A stretch of DNA of 64,000 nt from Flavobacteriales bacterium. GTDB lineage: Bacteria; Bacteroidota; Bacteroidia; Flavobacteriales_D; Crocinitomicaceae. Every line of letters begins with the position of its first letter. The stretch's first letter is position 1. The stretch spans positions 1-64,000 of the forward strand of contig CANMHB010000001.1 in assembly GCA_947497485.1 (NCBI GenBank). Direction: 5' to 3'. Below are positions 51,856 through 60,713 of this stretch, one piece after another. Under the pieces are notes generated by a model. The model was not told where the DNA came from. It saw only the letters and a list, made by a program, of their open reading frames with translations, and did no database searches. Both the position numbers and the translations under genes were made by a program.

Positions 51856-54800
51856 CTATCTTTTGATGAATTTTATTGTTTCCAATTTTTCATTGAATTT
51901 AGAAATTTGCAAGAAATAACAAGCAGCACTTAATTGATCAATCAGAATTGGGGTTTGAAGCGAATCATTGAAAACTTTTCCACTTAATAAAACGCGTCCA
52001 TTTAAATCAACGATTTTATAGTCACAGCCTTTAGATAATGTTTTGTTGTCATGACTTAGAATGATTTCAGACGTAGCTGGGTTTGGATATAAAGAGAAGT
52101 GAATTTCATTACCATCTATTGGAGGTAAAGCCTTAAAAACTGCGGTGAAATTGATTTCAAGTGAATCAATGTTTCCCTCAAAAACAGGATTAAGCGTATC
52201 AACAATAAAAGCATTTGGTTTCCAATGTGAAAATTCGTAACCAGGTTTAGCATTTGCCTCCATTTTAACAGCTACCCCATCAAAATAAATTCCTGACCAT
52301 GGATAAATTTGAGGTTCAATGGTATTTAGCTTTACAGAACCGGAATTTGTAGGAAAGATATCTAATTCCAAATCTATTTGTTTCTGTAAGTCAAATTCAT
52401 TCAAAAGATCTTGCCGAACTTCTTCTCCACGGCATGCTAGCTGACTTCTGAAGATATTATGATTTTCGTTGAATGTCTGCATTTGCCCCGCAATATTGTT
52501 CGGATCTCCCCAACGCTGAAATTCATTTGGCATTTCTTCGATCATGGAATTATAAAAACGATTCTCAAATTTCAATAATGTATCCGTTTGATAACTCGTA
52601 TTAAGTAGATCGGCATATCGATTAATGAAATAACTCAGGTATTGATTATTCTTTATGCTTTTCAGCCAAATATTGATATATGGATTTTGAGGATTTTGAT
52701 CCAACATATATCGTATATGATTATCAACACAGGAAGTCCAACCATTCGGTTGCATTGATAATTCTAAATCGATTAAACAGAATCTCCAACGGTAATTTGT
52801 TTTATCGGAACGGTATATTTTAATATTATTTCCCGGCCAATCAACATTTCCCATAAATGATTCTGCAATAATATAATCACTATAATGTTTTAAATCAAAT
52901 AGTTTATCAGCCAAATTAAAATATTCTGGATTCAATGTGTTAATGGATAAAAACTCATCGTAAGAGTTGTAAAAATTGTCTACATCTCCTTCGACCGCTC
53001 GCAGCACAAGGTTGTAGAAATAACTAAGTGATAGTAATTCCAAGGAATCGGATTTTGCATTATCGTGAATGTTGAAATATTCTGTATTAAACTTTTCCCG
53101 TAATTCGTAAAGTCCAAAATACTCACCATTAATATAAACTGTAACGGGCTCAAAAGAAGAATAATAATTATTTGTCCCTTCGCTCATCATTCTTACCTGG
53201 GAAGCATCCTTATATGGTAATGTTAAATATTGGTTACTTCCATTTCGCAAGTAAATATCGCTAAATTCAAAACGATCTTTTCGATCTGGAATTAATTGTT
53301 GATTGATTACTTTTTCACCAAGTGCGCCATGATTAAATGAAAGTCGAAAAGAATGTTGCGGATGCGAACGACTTCCACCTGCACCACCATCCATCCGAAT
53401 CGCACTTTTTGTTTCAAAAAGCAGCGGATGACCATTAACTGAATCTAGGTAGGCTGCATGAGCCGGTTTAATCCAATCCGAATTAAAATTATCAAAAATA
53501 CCATTTGCACCATATAAATTAGCATAATCCGTTGTAACAATTAAAATTGGTGTTGAATGTGAAATATTAAACAAATATGTAGCAACTCTATCTTTACTCG
53601 GCAAAACACCCTGATTTTGATTAATTGGGAAAACGGCCGCCCGGACTACCTTTTTATTTGAAATTGTTATCGGTTGAGAATACGGAGTTGAATTAAACGT
53701 AGGAGTTGAACCATCCAAAGTATAAACCAATTTATTCGGAATTGTCTGCAAATTCGGATTCGAAATCGACAAAGTAAAAGAGGAAGAATAAATTCCAGTT
53801 TGAACCGAAAAAGTCGGTTGGATTAGTGTATCCGTAAAAACTTGAGATGTCTGATTCGTTGAATTTGGTGTGGGGCTCATCCATTTGATAATACCAGAAG
53901 CATCAGGACTGTGTCCGCATGAAATATCTTTCTGAGGAGATTCAACTCGTAACTGACTAATTAAAGTTTGATCTGGTGAGAAAAGATAAACATTCTCCCC
54001 ATTTCCATCCAACTTAAAGTTCGTATGAAATTTAGATCCATCCAAAGGCATAAATTGAGTTGAGATTTCAGTTGAGTCAGTTGCTCTTAAAGAAAAATCA
54101 AGGTAATTGTAAAATTCCCCATTTGTTGATGCAACGTTAAAAGCAATGTTGTTTATCGGTCCTGGAGATAAGCCTGCAGCAGTTAATTCGCTTGCCAAAA
54201 AGATAATTTGATGTCGAGCTCCCCAATACCAATTTCCATAAGGTGCAGGATAATCGGTTGTATTGTTCAGAATACCATCAAAACCGATTTGAAATCCATT
54301 GAATCGAATATTCGGACGTTGATTATAAACTTGACCTACAATTGCTGAACATGCCGCTGGACTTCCGTCCACAAAAGAAACTAAGGTTGAAGGAAAAGTT
54401 GTTGCTGTTTGATAAAAAATTGAGTTTTCAGTATAACCTGTATTATTATAGGAACAAATGTTAAGAATTATATTTGATACGCCATCCCATATGAAAGGTG
54501 AAGTTAAATTATGCGTATTCCAACCATTTGTAGGTGTGAAATTTTGTTGATTTAAACAAAAATCGAAACCTCCTCCAAAATAGCGATTTTTTGCACTACA
54601 AAAAATCACCTCATGTTGACCAGGATCCAAAATATAATCCGAAAATTTCCATTTTAGAGGCTCCGAAGGGCTGTCAGAAAGCGCATAGTTATATAAATTT
54701 AATGGTGTTGATCCAGAATTATATAATTCAACCCAATCCTCTAGATCACCATCTTCATCTTGTATTGAAAGATAATTTTTATTGCACCCCTCGTTGATAA

Positions 54801-54864
54801 TTAATTGACTAAAACCACCATTTAAAAAGGTAGAAACAAATAATAAAAAGCAAAAATATCGCAT
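51856..54864 (-). CDS. T9SS type A cargo: lamin-tail plus CotH kinase-like protein
   Basis: 1002 aa with signal peptide (MRYFCFLLFVSTFLNGGFS). Lamin-tail domain at ~20-110 (LIINEGCNKN, DLEDWVELYNSGSTPLNL), a chitobiase-like/FN3 domain with YTLDGSTPTFNSTPYSQPIT (~380-400), and a CotH kinase-like domain (~470-780) with IYLRNGSNQY, VYINGEYFGLYELREKF, GNVDWPGNNIKIYR and RWRFCLIDLELSM (the catalytic-type Asp). The C-terminal type A sorting domain is SLYPNPATSEIILSH ... FNEKLETIKFIKR. CotH domains phosphorylate proteins; that this exported one does so is inference. Confidence 0.92.
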   Translation of the reverse strand: MRYFCFLLFVSTFLNGGFSQLIINEGCNKNYLSIQDEDGDLEDWVELYNSGSTPLNLYNYALSDSPSEPLKWKFSDYILDPGQHEVIFCSAKNRYFGGGFDFCLNQQNFTPTNGWNTHNLTSPFIWDGVSNIILNICSYNNTGYTENSIFYQTATTFPSTLVSFVDGSPAACSAIVGQVYNQRPNIRFNGFQIGFDGILNNTTDYPAPYGNWYWGARHQIIFLASELTAAGLSPGPINNIAFNVASTNGEFYNYLDFSLRATDSTEISTQFMPLDGSKFHTNFKLDGNGENVYLFSPDQTLISQLRVESPQKDISCGHSPDASGIIKWMSPTPNSTNQTSQVFTDTLIQPTFSVQTGIYSSSFTLSISNPNLQTIPNKLVYTLDGSTPTFNSTPYSQPITISNKKVVRAAVFPINQNQGVLPSKDRVATYLFNISHSTPILIVTTDYANLYGANGIFDNFNSDWIKPAHAAYLDSVNGHPLLFETKSAIRMDGGAGGSRSHPQHSFRLSFNHGALGEKVINQQLIPDRKDRFEFSDIYLRNGSNQYLTLPYKDASQVRMMSEGTNNYYSSFEPVTVYINGEYFGLYELREKFNTEYFNIHDNAKSDSLELLSLSYFYNLVLRAVEGDVDNFYNSYDEFLSINTLNPEYFNLADKLFDLKHYSDYIIAESFMGNVDWPGNNIKIYRSDKTNYRWRFCLIDLELSMQPNGWTSCVDNHIRYMLDQNPQNPYINIWLKSIKNNQYLSYFINRYADLLNTSYQTDTLLKFENRFYNSMIEEMPNEFQRWGDPNNIAGQMQTFNENHNIFRSQLACRGEEVRQDLLNEFDLQKQIDLELDIFPTNSGSVKLNTIEPQIYPWSGIYFDGVAVKMEANAKPGYEFSHWKPNAFIVDTLNPVFEGNIDSLEINFTAVFKALPPIDGNEIHFSLYPNPATSEIILSHDNKTLSKGCDYKIVDLNGRVLLSGKVFNDSLQTPILIDQLSAACYFLQISKFNEKLETIKFIKR

Positions 54865-54880
54865 ATTAAATCGTTAATAA

Positions 54881-54910
54881 GAAAAGGCTACCTTTAAAGA
54901 TAGCCTTTTC
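54881..54910 (-). terminator. Terminator after SprB-repeat T9SS gene
   Basis: GAAAAGGCTA (54881-54890) and TAGCCTTTTC (54901-54910) form a 10-bp stem with loop CCTTTAAAGA. On the minus strand TTTTCTTATT follows. It lies 26 nt after the stop of the gene at 54937. Confidence 0.8.
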
Positions 54911-54936
54911 TAAAATATGATTGTTGAATGAACAAA

Positions 54937-56502
54937 TTAATTCAAGATAATTCGTTTAGTAACAATGTTGTTACCGATGTTAATTTTCATCAAATAGATT
55001 CCTTTTTCAGCGTTCATGATCAATTCAGAATCAGCTCCATTCAATTCAAAAGATCGCACTAAACTTCCATTCATATTGTAAAGATCAACCGAACTTACCG
55101 GAAGCCCATTCGCATTTATTTTAAACTGCCCATTACTTGGGTTTGGATAAATTTCAATTTGTTCTTCGGTTAGTTCCTCTATTCCTACTGAGGAGCTAAC
55201 TGTTATGTTCAGCACTTCAGTACATCCATTCGCATCTGTTATTGTTAATGAGTAGTTTCCTGCAGGAAGATTCGAAAGATCTTGAGTTGACCCTAAATTC
55301 GGAGTCCAAGAATATGAATATGGTCCAACACCACCATCAACAGTAACATCAATTGTACCATCGTTTCCTGTGATTTCATTCGTGGTTGTATAGGTTCCAA
55401 CCAATGCATCTGGTTCAGTAATGGTATACGACGCCTCGGCAGAACAGCCGTTTTCATCAGTTAAACTAACGGAATAATCACCACCCGAAAGGTTTGAAAT
55501 ATCCTCAGTAGCCTGACCTGTGTTCCAAGTAAATGTCGGCGTAGTTGCTCCACCATTAAGCGTAACATCTAAATTTAGATTTCCACCATCACCATTACAT
55601 AGAATGTTAGTAACAGAGGAAGGATTAAGAGTGATTTGAGGAGCACTTGATGCGTCAATCGTAAAAGATAATGTATCTGATTGACATTGTTCATCTTTAA
55701 AAATCACATCAACAACTCCCGATGTCGCAATTACAGCATCCTCATTATCGTCAAAATCACCAGTTCCATCATTACTCCAGTCAAAAGAAATTGTACCATT
55801 TCCTCCCTGAATTGTCAAATCAATATTATTACAAGTCAAATTCGATGTTGCAGACATTGGGTCCAATGTAATGGATGTTTGACCAGCATTAATCGTCCCA
55901 TTCGAACAATCATTGTATGCATAATCTTTAATCGTAATTGTAGAAGCATTAGCTGCAACACTTAACCGAACCCAACCATAATGAACTTCACCATTTATTA
56001 AGAAACTAGCTCCTAAGAATTTGTCTGTAGCATCTAAAAATGGTCCGAATTGATACGGAAATGTTCCTGCAAAACCAGCATCAACAAGAATATCACCTGC
56101 TAATACATTGTAACTCGAAGAACCAAAAGCTTGATTAGCTGAAATCGGATCTCCATCATTTAATGCCGAAATTTGAAAACTATAAGAAGAACTGCCTGAT
56201 CCACTGCCAATCGCACCAGCCAAAGCAACGTTAGAACCAAGAACTCCAACAGCCAATGCACCTTCATATGTAAGGGGGATTCCTTGATAAGTATTTGTTC
56301 CATCAACTCGCTGCACGGCCAAAGTGATCTCTGGCACAGCATTGTTGTCAAAGTCAATTAAAAATGGTGCACTTGTCGAATCAATCGTTACATCCGGAAT
56401 ATCGGTATAAATAACTTGTGAATTAAGGGAATTAGAAGCAATAACTGCACTTGCAAGCGCAACATAATTACCTAATTTCGAGTCTTTTCTAGTTTCTTTC
56501 AT
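54937..56502 (-). CDS. T9SS type A cargo with SprB-type repeats
   Basis: 521 aa. An atypical basic N-terminus (MKETRKDSKLGNYVALASAVIAS) acts as signal; the first ~190 residues contain ITLAVQRVDGTNTYQG, NPISANQAFGSS-like segments and HYGWVRLSVAANASTITIKD. SprB-like repeats follow (~295-445): TWNTGQATEDISNLSGGDYS, SLTDENGCSAEASYTITEP, SWTPNLGSTQDLSNLPAGNY and TDANGCTEVLNITVSS, each with a Cys. Such repeats occur in the gliding adhesin SprB. A type A sorting domain ends the protein (IEIYPNPSNGQFKIN, KGIYLMKINIGNNIVTKRI). Single gene with a strong terminator. Confidence 0.9.
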   Translation of the reverse strand: MKETRKDSKLGNYVALASAVIASNSLNSQVIYTDIPDVTIDSTSAPFLIDFDNNAVPEITLAVQRVDGTNTYQGIPLTYEGALAVGVLGSNVALAGAIGSGSGSSSYSFQISALNDGDPISANQAFGSSSYNVLAGDILVDAGFAGTFPYQFGPFLDATDKFLGASFLINGEVHYGWVRLSVAANASTITIKDYAYNDCSNGTINAGQTSITLDPMSATSNLTCNNIDLTIQGGNGTISFDWSNDGTGDFDDNEDAVIATSGVVDVIFKDEQCQSDTLSFTIDASSAPQITLNPSSVTNILCNGDGGNLNLDVTLNGGATTPTFTWNTGQATEDISNLSGGDYSVSLTDENGCSAEASYTITEPDALVGTYTTTNEITGNDGTIDVTVDGGVGPYSYSWTPNLGSTQDLSNLPAGNYSLTITDANGCTEVLNITVSSSVGIEELTEEQIEIYPNPSNGQFKINANGLPVSSVDLYNMNGSLVRSFELNGADSELIMNAEKGIYLMKINIGNNIVTKRIILN

Positions 56503-56577
56503 GGCTAAAATTAAAATCGGAGTAAATATACGTTTTTTTCAGTTTGTATTGTACTGCTTGTTAACAATAAATTTAAA

Positions 56578-59064
56578 CTAATTCTCATTCATAAATTCTT
56601 CAAAATCGACTTGTTCAATTTCAGATAAAAAATCATTGCTGTAAAAGACTTTCAAACCTGCTTGAGAAGAAATCCACGTTTCAATTTTCTCTCGTTGCCG
56701 CTCATATTTCTCTAAATCATTAAGATGAATGGTTTGATTTTCAGATCTTGTATTTCGATTCATTAAATCTGAATTCAAATAAATTACCCGATAAGTAAAA
56801 TTAGTCGGTAAGGCACTGAGTAAGTGATTTGGAACGTGAATTGCCTTACCTGTATAGTCATGTAAAAAGGTATTTCGAATATGTAAATTAGTTACCTTAT
56901 CCCTGGTTAATGCATCAAAACAAAAGGGAATCTTATACTTCAACAATACACTTTCAACTAGAGACCAATCACAATTATCGATGCCTGTAATGAGCGTAAT
57001 CTCACCAACAATGTTATTTTTAAGGAAATTTAAAGTAAAGTTTAACTTTTCCTCATTTCGAAGTTTCGTTTTATAAATTTCTAGTAACCATTTGTGCGCT
57101 TTAGTCATTCCTGGTTTTAGTCTTACAGCAACCTCGAATGCAGAAGTCGCGTCCTCATAAAGTTCTTTTTTGAATAAGGCTTGTCCCAAATAAAAATGTG
57201 CATTTGGCATATAAAAATCAAGATCAATTGCTGATAAAAAATGCTCAATCGCCATATCATTATTTCCCCTTCGCAGATAGGAAATACCCAATCCATAATG
57301 GGCGTGTTGACTCTTTGAATCAATTTCTAAGGCTTTGTTGAACTGGATTTCTGACTCTGAATACCGTTTGCGCTGATTTAATATTTGGGCTATCTGTAAG
57401 GCAACTTGTAAATTATTTTGATTCTTCTGTTGAACCTTTTCAAGAATTGGAAGAGCATCTTGAGGTTTGTTAATAGCTAACAACAATAAACCTTCGATAA
57501 ATTCGAGGTACATTGGCTCTTCAAATTCAATATTTTTAAAGACATCTGAATCTTTATCTTTTAATTTATTTTGATAAAATTTCACTTGATCTTCATGTGC
57601 GATTTGCTTTAATTCTTGAATCAAATCAGCACATCTGCGATACATTTTTTTAGACAAATATGCAAAAGCAAGCCGCTGGCCATATCTCAAAATTTTAGAT
57701 TCATTATAAATTTCAAGAAGCATTTCAATTGCCTCATTTACTTTTTTACCGTTGAGTAAATTTCTTGCAATGTAGTACTTGTTTTCTCGTTTTGCTCGTT
57801 CAACTTGATTTAATTTATCATCGTCCAATTCTTCAATATAACCAAGTTCTACTAATTGCTGCAAAGCTTCTTGGGCTGCCCAAGGATCCTCTCGCAACAT
57901 CTCATTATGCATACCTGAGTTACCCTCAATTTGTTCCCAAGAATCAATGAATTTAATTGGTTTCGGATTTTCAAAGCAAGGCAATAAAACCTTACCATCC
58001 ATATCCTTCCCAACCGGAAGATCGAGGTAATGCAAAATCGTCGGAGAAATATCAAGGACACTTGCACCAGCAATCTGTTTTCCACCGGTTCGAATTCCTG
58101 CTCCAGCCATTACGAAAATTCCGTAAGGACTATGCTCAATTGCTGGTCCTGATGGTTCATGAGGAATTTTCAAAGGTCTTTGTTCATCAGAATGAAAACC
58201 ATGATCAGAAATTAAAATAACAGTTGTATTATCATCAATTAGCTCAAGCGTTCTTTCGAGCATCATATCATGAAATCGATACGCTGCCTCAACAACATCT
58301 TTGAAGTCATTAAATTCCTTTTCATCGATTTGAGGTCTTCTAGGTGGAAAATAGCGCATTGCAAGATGAGAAAAATGATCAATGGCATCGTGATAGACTG
58401 CCATAAAATCCCATTCATGCTCGGTCTGTAAATAAGTTGATGCCGCATGCACTGTTGCTGCATTGGCAATTGTCTTCAAAATACCAAATGTTCTTTTCTC
58501 CTTTCTAAGTTCCAAATCAGTAGCGATGTTAGGAACAAACGGATGAGCCATCGCCAACGTAATTTCCTGAGGGTGTATTCGAAACTCTTTCATGACCTCG
58601 GATAGACTTTCTGGATGTACTGTTCCACTTGGCATTTCCCAATTTTCCGTTAAAGACTTTTTTGCGACTTGATATAGGTTTGAAACCATCACGCCATTTA
58701 TCGGTTCTGCGGGGTTACTTGGCCACCAAGCAACAACATTACTTTTGTATCCTTCTTGATTAAGTATATTCCAAATTGCTTTTACCTTTCGTGAAGTAGA
58801 TGTCACAGGTCTCAATCCGTCACCATTGGGCGTTGGCTCAATAAAACCTCCAATTCCGTGTTTATCCGCTCGCATTCCTGTTGCAATACTTGTCCAAAGC
58901 ATCGGTGATAAAGGTGGATCGAGCGTTTGCAAACGGCCGTATACACCTCGATTTATAAGGCTTGATAAAGTTGGCATTTTTCCTTGCTCGATTAGAGGAA
59001 AAATCACCTTCCAATCAGCCGCATCCCAACCAATTAAAAGAACTTTATTTCTTTTTTTTGTCAT
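56578..59064 (-). CDS. Alkaline-phosphatase-superfamily protein with TPRs and degenerate sulfotransferase-like C-terminus
   Basis: 828 aa, cytoplasmic (no signal). N-terminal ~400 residues: phosphodiesterase/nucleotide pyrophosphatase type domain with GWDAADWK (metal Asp ~14), PPLSPMLWTSIATG (nucleophile region), DHFSHL, LISDHGFHS and IEHSPYGIFVMAGAG. The middle (~430-680) has TPR-like helices (LAFAYLSKKMYRRCADLI, AHYGLGISYLRRGNNDMAI, AHFYLGQALFKKELYEDA). The last ~140 residues (GEITLITGID ... GKAIHVPNHLLSALP ... YRVIYLNSDL) line up with the sulfotransferase encoded at 60136, but the P-loop PRSGTSL reads DNCDWSL. Overlaps the 47-aa ORF upstream by 20 nt. Confidence 0.88.
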   Translation of the reverse strand: MTKKRNKVLLIGWDAADWKVIFPLIEQGKMPTLSSLINRGVYGRLQTLDPPLSPMLWTSIATGMRADKHGIGGFIEPTPNGDGLRPVTSTSRKVKAIWNILNQEGYKSNVVAWWPSNPAEPINGVMVSNLYQVAKKSLTENWEMPSGTVHPESLSEVMKEFRIHPQEITLAMAHPFVPNIATDLELRKEKRTFGILKTIANAATVHAASTYLQTEHEWDFMAVYHDAIDHFSHLAMRYFPPRRPQIDEKEFNDFKDVVEAAYRFHDMMLERTLELIDDNTTVILISDHGFHSDEQRPLKIPHEPSGPAIEHSPYGIFVMAGAGIRTGGKQIAGASVLDISPTILHYLDLPVGKDMDGKVLLPCFENPKPIKFIDSWEQIEGNSGMHNEMLREDPWAAQEALQQLVELGYIEELDDDKLNQVERAKRENKYYIARNLLNGKKVNEAIEMLLEIYNESKILRYGQRLAFAYLSKKMYRRCADLIQELKQIAHEDQVKFYQNKLKDKDSDVFKNIEFEEPMYLEFIEGLLLLAINKPQDALPILEKVQQKNQNNLQVALQIAQILNQRKRYSESEIQFNKALEIDSKSQHAHYGLGISYLRRGNNDMAIEHFLSAIDLDFYMPNAHFYLGQALFKKELYEDATSAFEVAVRLKPGMTKAHKWLLEIYKTKLRNEEKLNFTLNFLKNNIVGEITLITGIDNCDWSLVESVLLKYKIPFCFDALTRDKVTNLHIRNTFLHDYTGKAIHVPNHLLSALPTNFTYRVIYLNSDLMNRNTRSENQTIHLNDLEKYERQREKIETWISSQAGLKVFYSNDFLSEIEQVDFEEFMNEN

Positions 59065-59188
59065 CGTTGGAATTGGTTTTTTTTAATTTTTCCTTTTCTA
59101 CTACTTCTCGCCATTTTTTTATACCCACATGACCAAGAGCAAGCAGTCCAAGAGATCCTTGAGGCGTAATTTTGTATTCTTTGCTCAT
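59045..59188 (-). CDS. 47-aa protein overlapping the phosphatase/TPR gene start
   Basis: A 48-codon frame from ATG 59188 to TAA 59045: MSKEYKITPQGSLGLLALGH, then VGIKKWREVVEKEKLKK and a Asn/Asp/Lys tail. A Gly/Leu-rich core (GSLGLLALGHVGIKKWR) is followed by a charged helix. Its 3' end overlaps the ATG of the phosphatase/TPR gene by 20 nt, which points to translational coupling. A TATATTTA sequence (one mismatch to TAnnTTTG) ends 6 nt before the ATG, and the terminator of the preceding gene lies directly upstream, so it begins a new transcription unit. Function unknown. Confidence 0.75.
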   Translation of the reverse strand: MSKEYKITPQGSLGLLALGHVGIKKWREVVEKEKLKKTNSNDDKKKK

Positions 59189-59206
59189 ATTTTGTAAATA
59201 TAGTAC

Positions 59207-59240
59207 AAAAAAAAACTGCCATCGATTTGCGATGGCAGTT
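59207..59240 (-). terminator. Strong Rho-independent terminator
   Basis: ACTGCCATCG (59215-59224), loop ATTTG, CGATGGCAGT (59230-59239): a perfect 10-bp stem, followed on the minus strand by nine T residues. It ends the T9SS gene at 59263. Confidence 0.95.
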
Positions 59241-59262
59241 CAATAAAAAAGTTAAAGAAAAA

Positions 59263-60057
59263 TTAGTTCTTAACGAAATTTCCAGTTGCAATTTTATCAC
59301 CTACTTTGACTTTGTAGATATACATACCAGCATTTAAATTTGCAATATCAATTGTTTTGGTTTTATCAGTAACAACTACTTTACCTTCCAAAGTTGAGAT
59401 AATAACTTCAACCTCGTCACCTTCAACTGCAATATTTAATACATCTTTTGCAGGATTTGGATAAACGTTAGCTGAAATTGTATTCTCGTTCAATGAAGCT
59501 GAATTGTAAACAGAAATGTCATCTAAAACAATAAAGTTTTCGTCTGTACAATTGTGGTGACGGAACCATAACATAGCTGAATCCTTTCCAGCAGCCAAAG
59601 CTGTAATGTCATAAGTAAAAGTATACATTATCTCTCCTTCAGCTAAAACTTGGCTATGTACTGGTGCAGCAAGAGCAGCAGTAACTGCAGCCTGAGACGC
59701 TCCATCTGAAACATAAACTGAAAGGAATTCTTCATGCCATCCAGTTGAAGTCGCCTCAGGAGAACCAATTTTAAATGAAAGACTTACATTAGATGAAACG
59801 TTAGTCAAATCAATTGGAGGGGAAATAATAAAATTATCTGGAGTTAATGGACCTGCCTGAACCCAAGATTGTGAAAGAGCAACAGCACCTTGATCTGGAA
59901 ACGCTTGAGTTGTGTAAATACCCCAATTTAATGTATCCGTATCTAAAGACAATAGACCCCATGCTGCTGTTGAATCAAAAGTCTCAGAAAAATAAACTTG
60001 TGCTTTAGATAATCCACAAGTAAAAACAACTGATAAAGAAAGTAAAAGTTTTTTCAT
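59263..60057 (-). CDS. T9SS type A cargo with choice-of-anchor J (cleaved adhesin) domain
   Basis: 264 aa with signal peptide (MKKLLLSLSVVFTCGLSKAQ). The mature start VYFSETFDSTAAWGLLSLD and FIISPPIDLTNVSSNVSLSF, AMLWFRHHNCTDENFIVLDD are the choice-of-anchor J/cleaved adhesin jelly-roll seen in gingipain-type adhesins. The C-terminal ~75 residues are a type A sorting domain (ANVYPNPAKDVLNI ... AGMYIYKVKVGDKIATGNFV). Small, probably abundant surface or secreted protein. TAACTTTA, one base off the -7 consensus, is 11 nt upstream. Ends in a strong terminator. Confidence 0.92.
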   Translation of the reverse strand: MKKLLLSLSVVFTCGLSKAQVYFSETFDSTAAWGLLSLDTDTLNWGIYTTQAFPDQGAVALSQSWVQAGPLTPDNFIISPPIDLTNVSSNVSLSFKIGSPEATSTGWHEEFLSVYVSDGASQAAVTAALAAPVHSQVLAEGEIMYTFTYDITALAAGKDSAMLWFRHHNCTDENFIVLDDISVYNSASLNENTISANVYPNPAKDVLNIAVEGDEVEVIISTLEGKVVVTDKTKTIDIANLNAGMYIYKVKVGDKIATGNFVKN

Positions 60058-60135
60058 TTTTTTTAGTTTAAAGTTAACAAATGCGAAATTACATTAAATT
60101 ATTTCTTGTACAACTATTTATTGAAAAAGATTTTA

Positions 60136-60690
60136 TTAAAGCAATCTATTTCTGTAATATTTTTGGTTTATGGAAGCTTTTAATTTCTCTAAATCAAGAT
60201 CCATATTTAAAAAATCAATGAGCTTTGTTAACTCATAATTCGGATTACTAACCAAGTTACTATAATGAATATCGATAAACGGAATTTTATTCAACTCTAA
60301 AAATTGATAAGTCTTTTTTATATGAAGCTCATAAATGGTTTTAAATTTTTCGCGCTCTGCTGATTGGTCCTTGTTAAGCATTTTCTCCTGTGATATTAGA
60401 ATTTCATCCATCTCTCGACGCATAAAAATCACTTTGTATTTTAAACTCAAATCTAAAAACTGCGGAAGTGGTGCTACTATTTTTATGGCTTTGTCTTGCG
60501 CTTCTCTCAAAAAACTATTGTCTCGAATAATACCTTTTACAGCTTCCAGTTCATAATACCCCTCAGGATTATTTTCATCTTTCTGACGAACTTCATCGGT
60601 CATTATTTCAATTGGGATTTTCTCCAGAATTTGCATCATTAATGAGGTGCCAGAACGCGGTATTCCTGTAACAACAATAATTTCGGACAT
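60136..60690 (-). CDS. Sulfotransferase-family protein
   Basis: 184 aa. N-terminal P-loop-like PAPS motif VVTGIPRSGTSLMMQIL (6-22), then TDEVRQKDENNPEGYYELEA (31-50), KAIKIVAPLP (67-76), a YKVIFMRREMDEILISQEKM block (85-104) with the 3'-phosphate-binding Arg and Ser, and FIDIHYSNLVSNP near 140. Sulfotransferases move sulfate from PAPS; acceptors vary. It is on the short side. The gene lies 23 bp after the Crp/Fnr gene. Its sequence blocks recur, P-loop lost, in the C-terminus of the phosphatase/TPR protein at 56578. Confidence 0.88.
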   Translation of the reverse strand: MSEIIVVTGIPRSGTSLMMQILEKIPIEIMTDEVRQKDENNPEGYYELEAVKGIIRDNSFLREAQDKAIKIVAPLPQFLDLSLKYKVIFMRREMDEILISQEKMLNKDQSAEREKFKTIYELHIKKTYQFLELNKIPFIDIHYSNLVSNPNYELTKLIDFLNMDLDLEKLKASINQKYYRNRLL

Positions 60691-60713
60691 TGATTTTTTT
60701 TAATAAAATTAAA

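Noticed and set aside
59061..59300. 79-codon minus-strand frame over the terminator and the end of the T9SS gene
   Set aside because: It runs antisense-independent of any signal through a perfect Rho-independent terminator and through the cargo's sorting domain in another frame; the 47-aa frame at 59045-59188 is the better reading.
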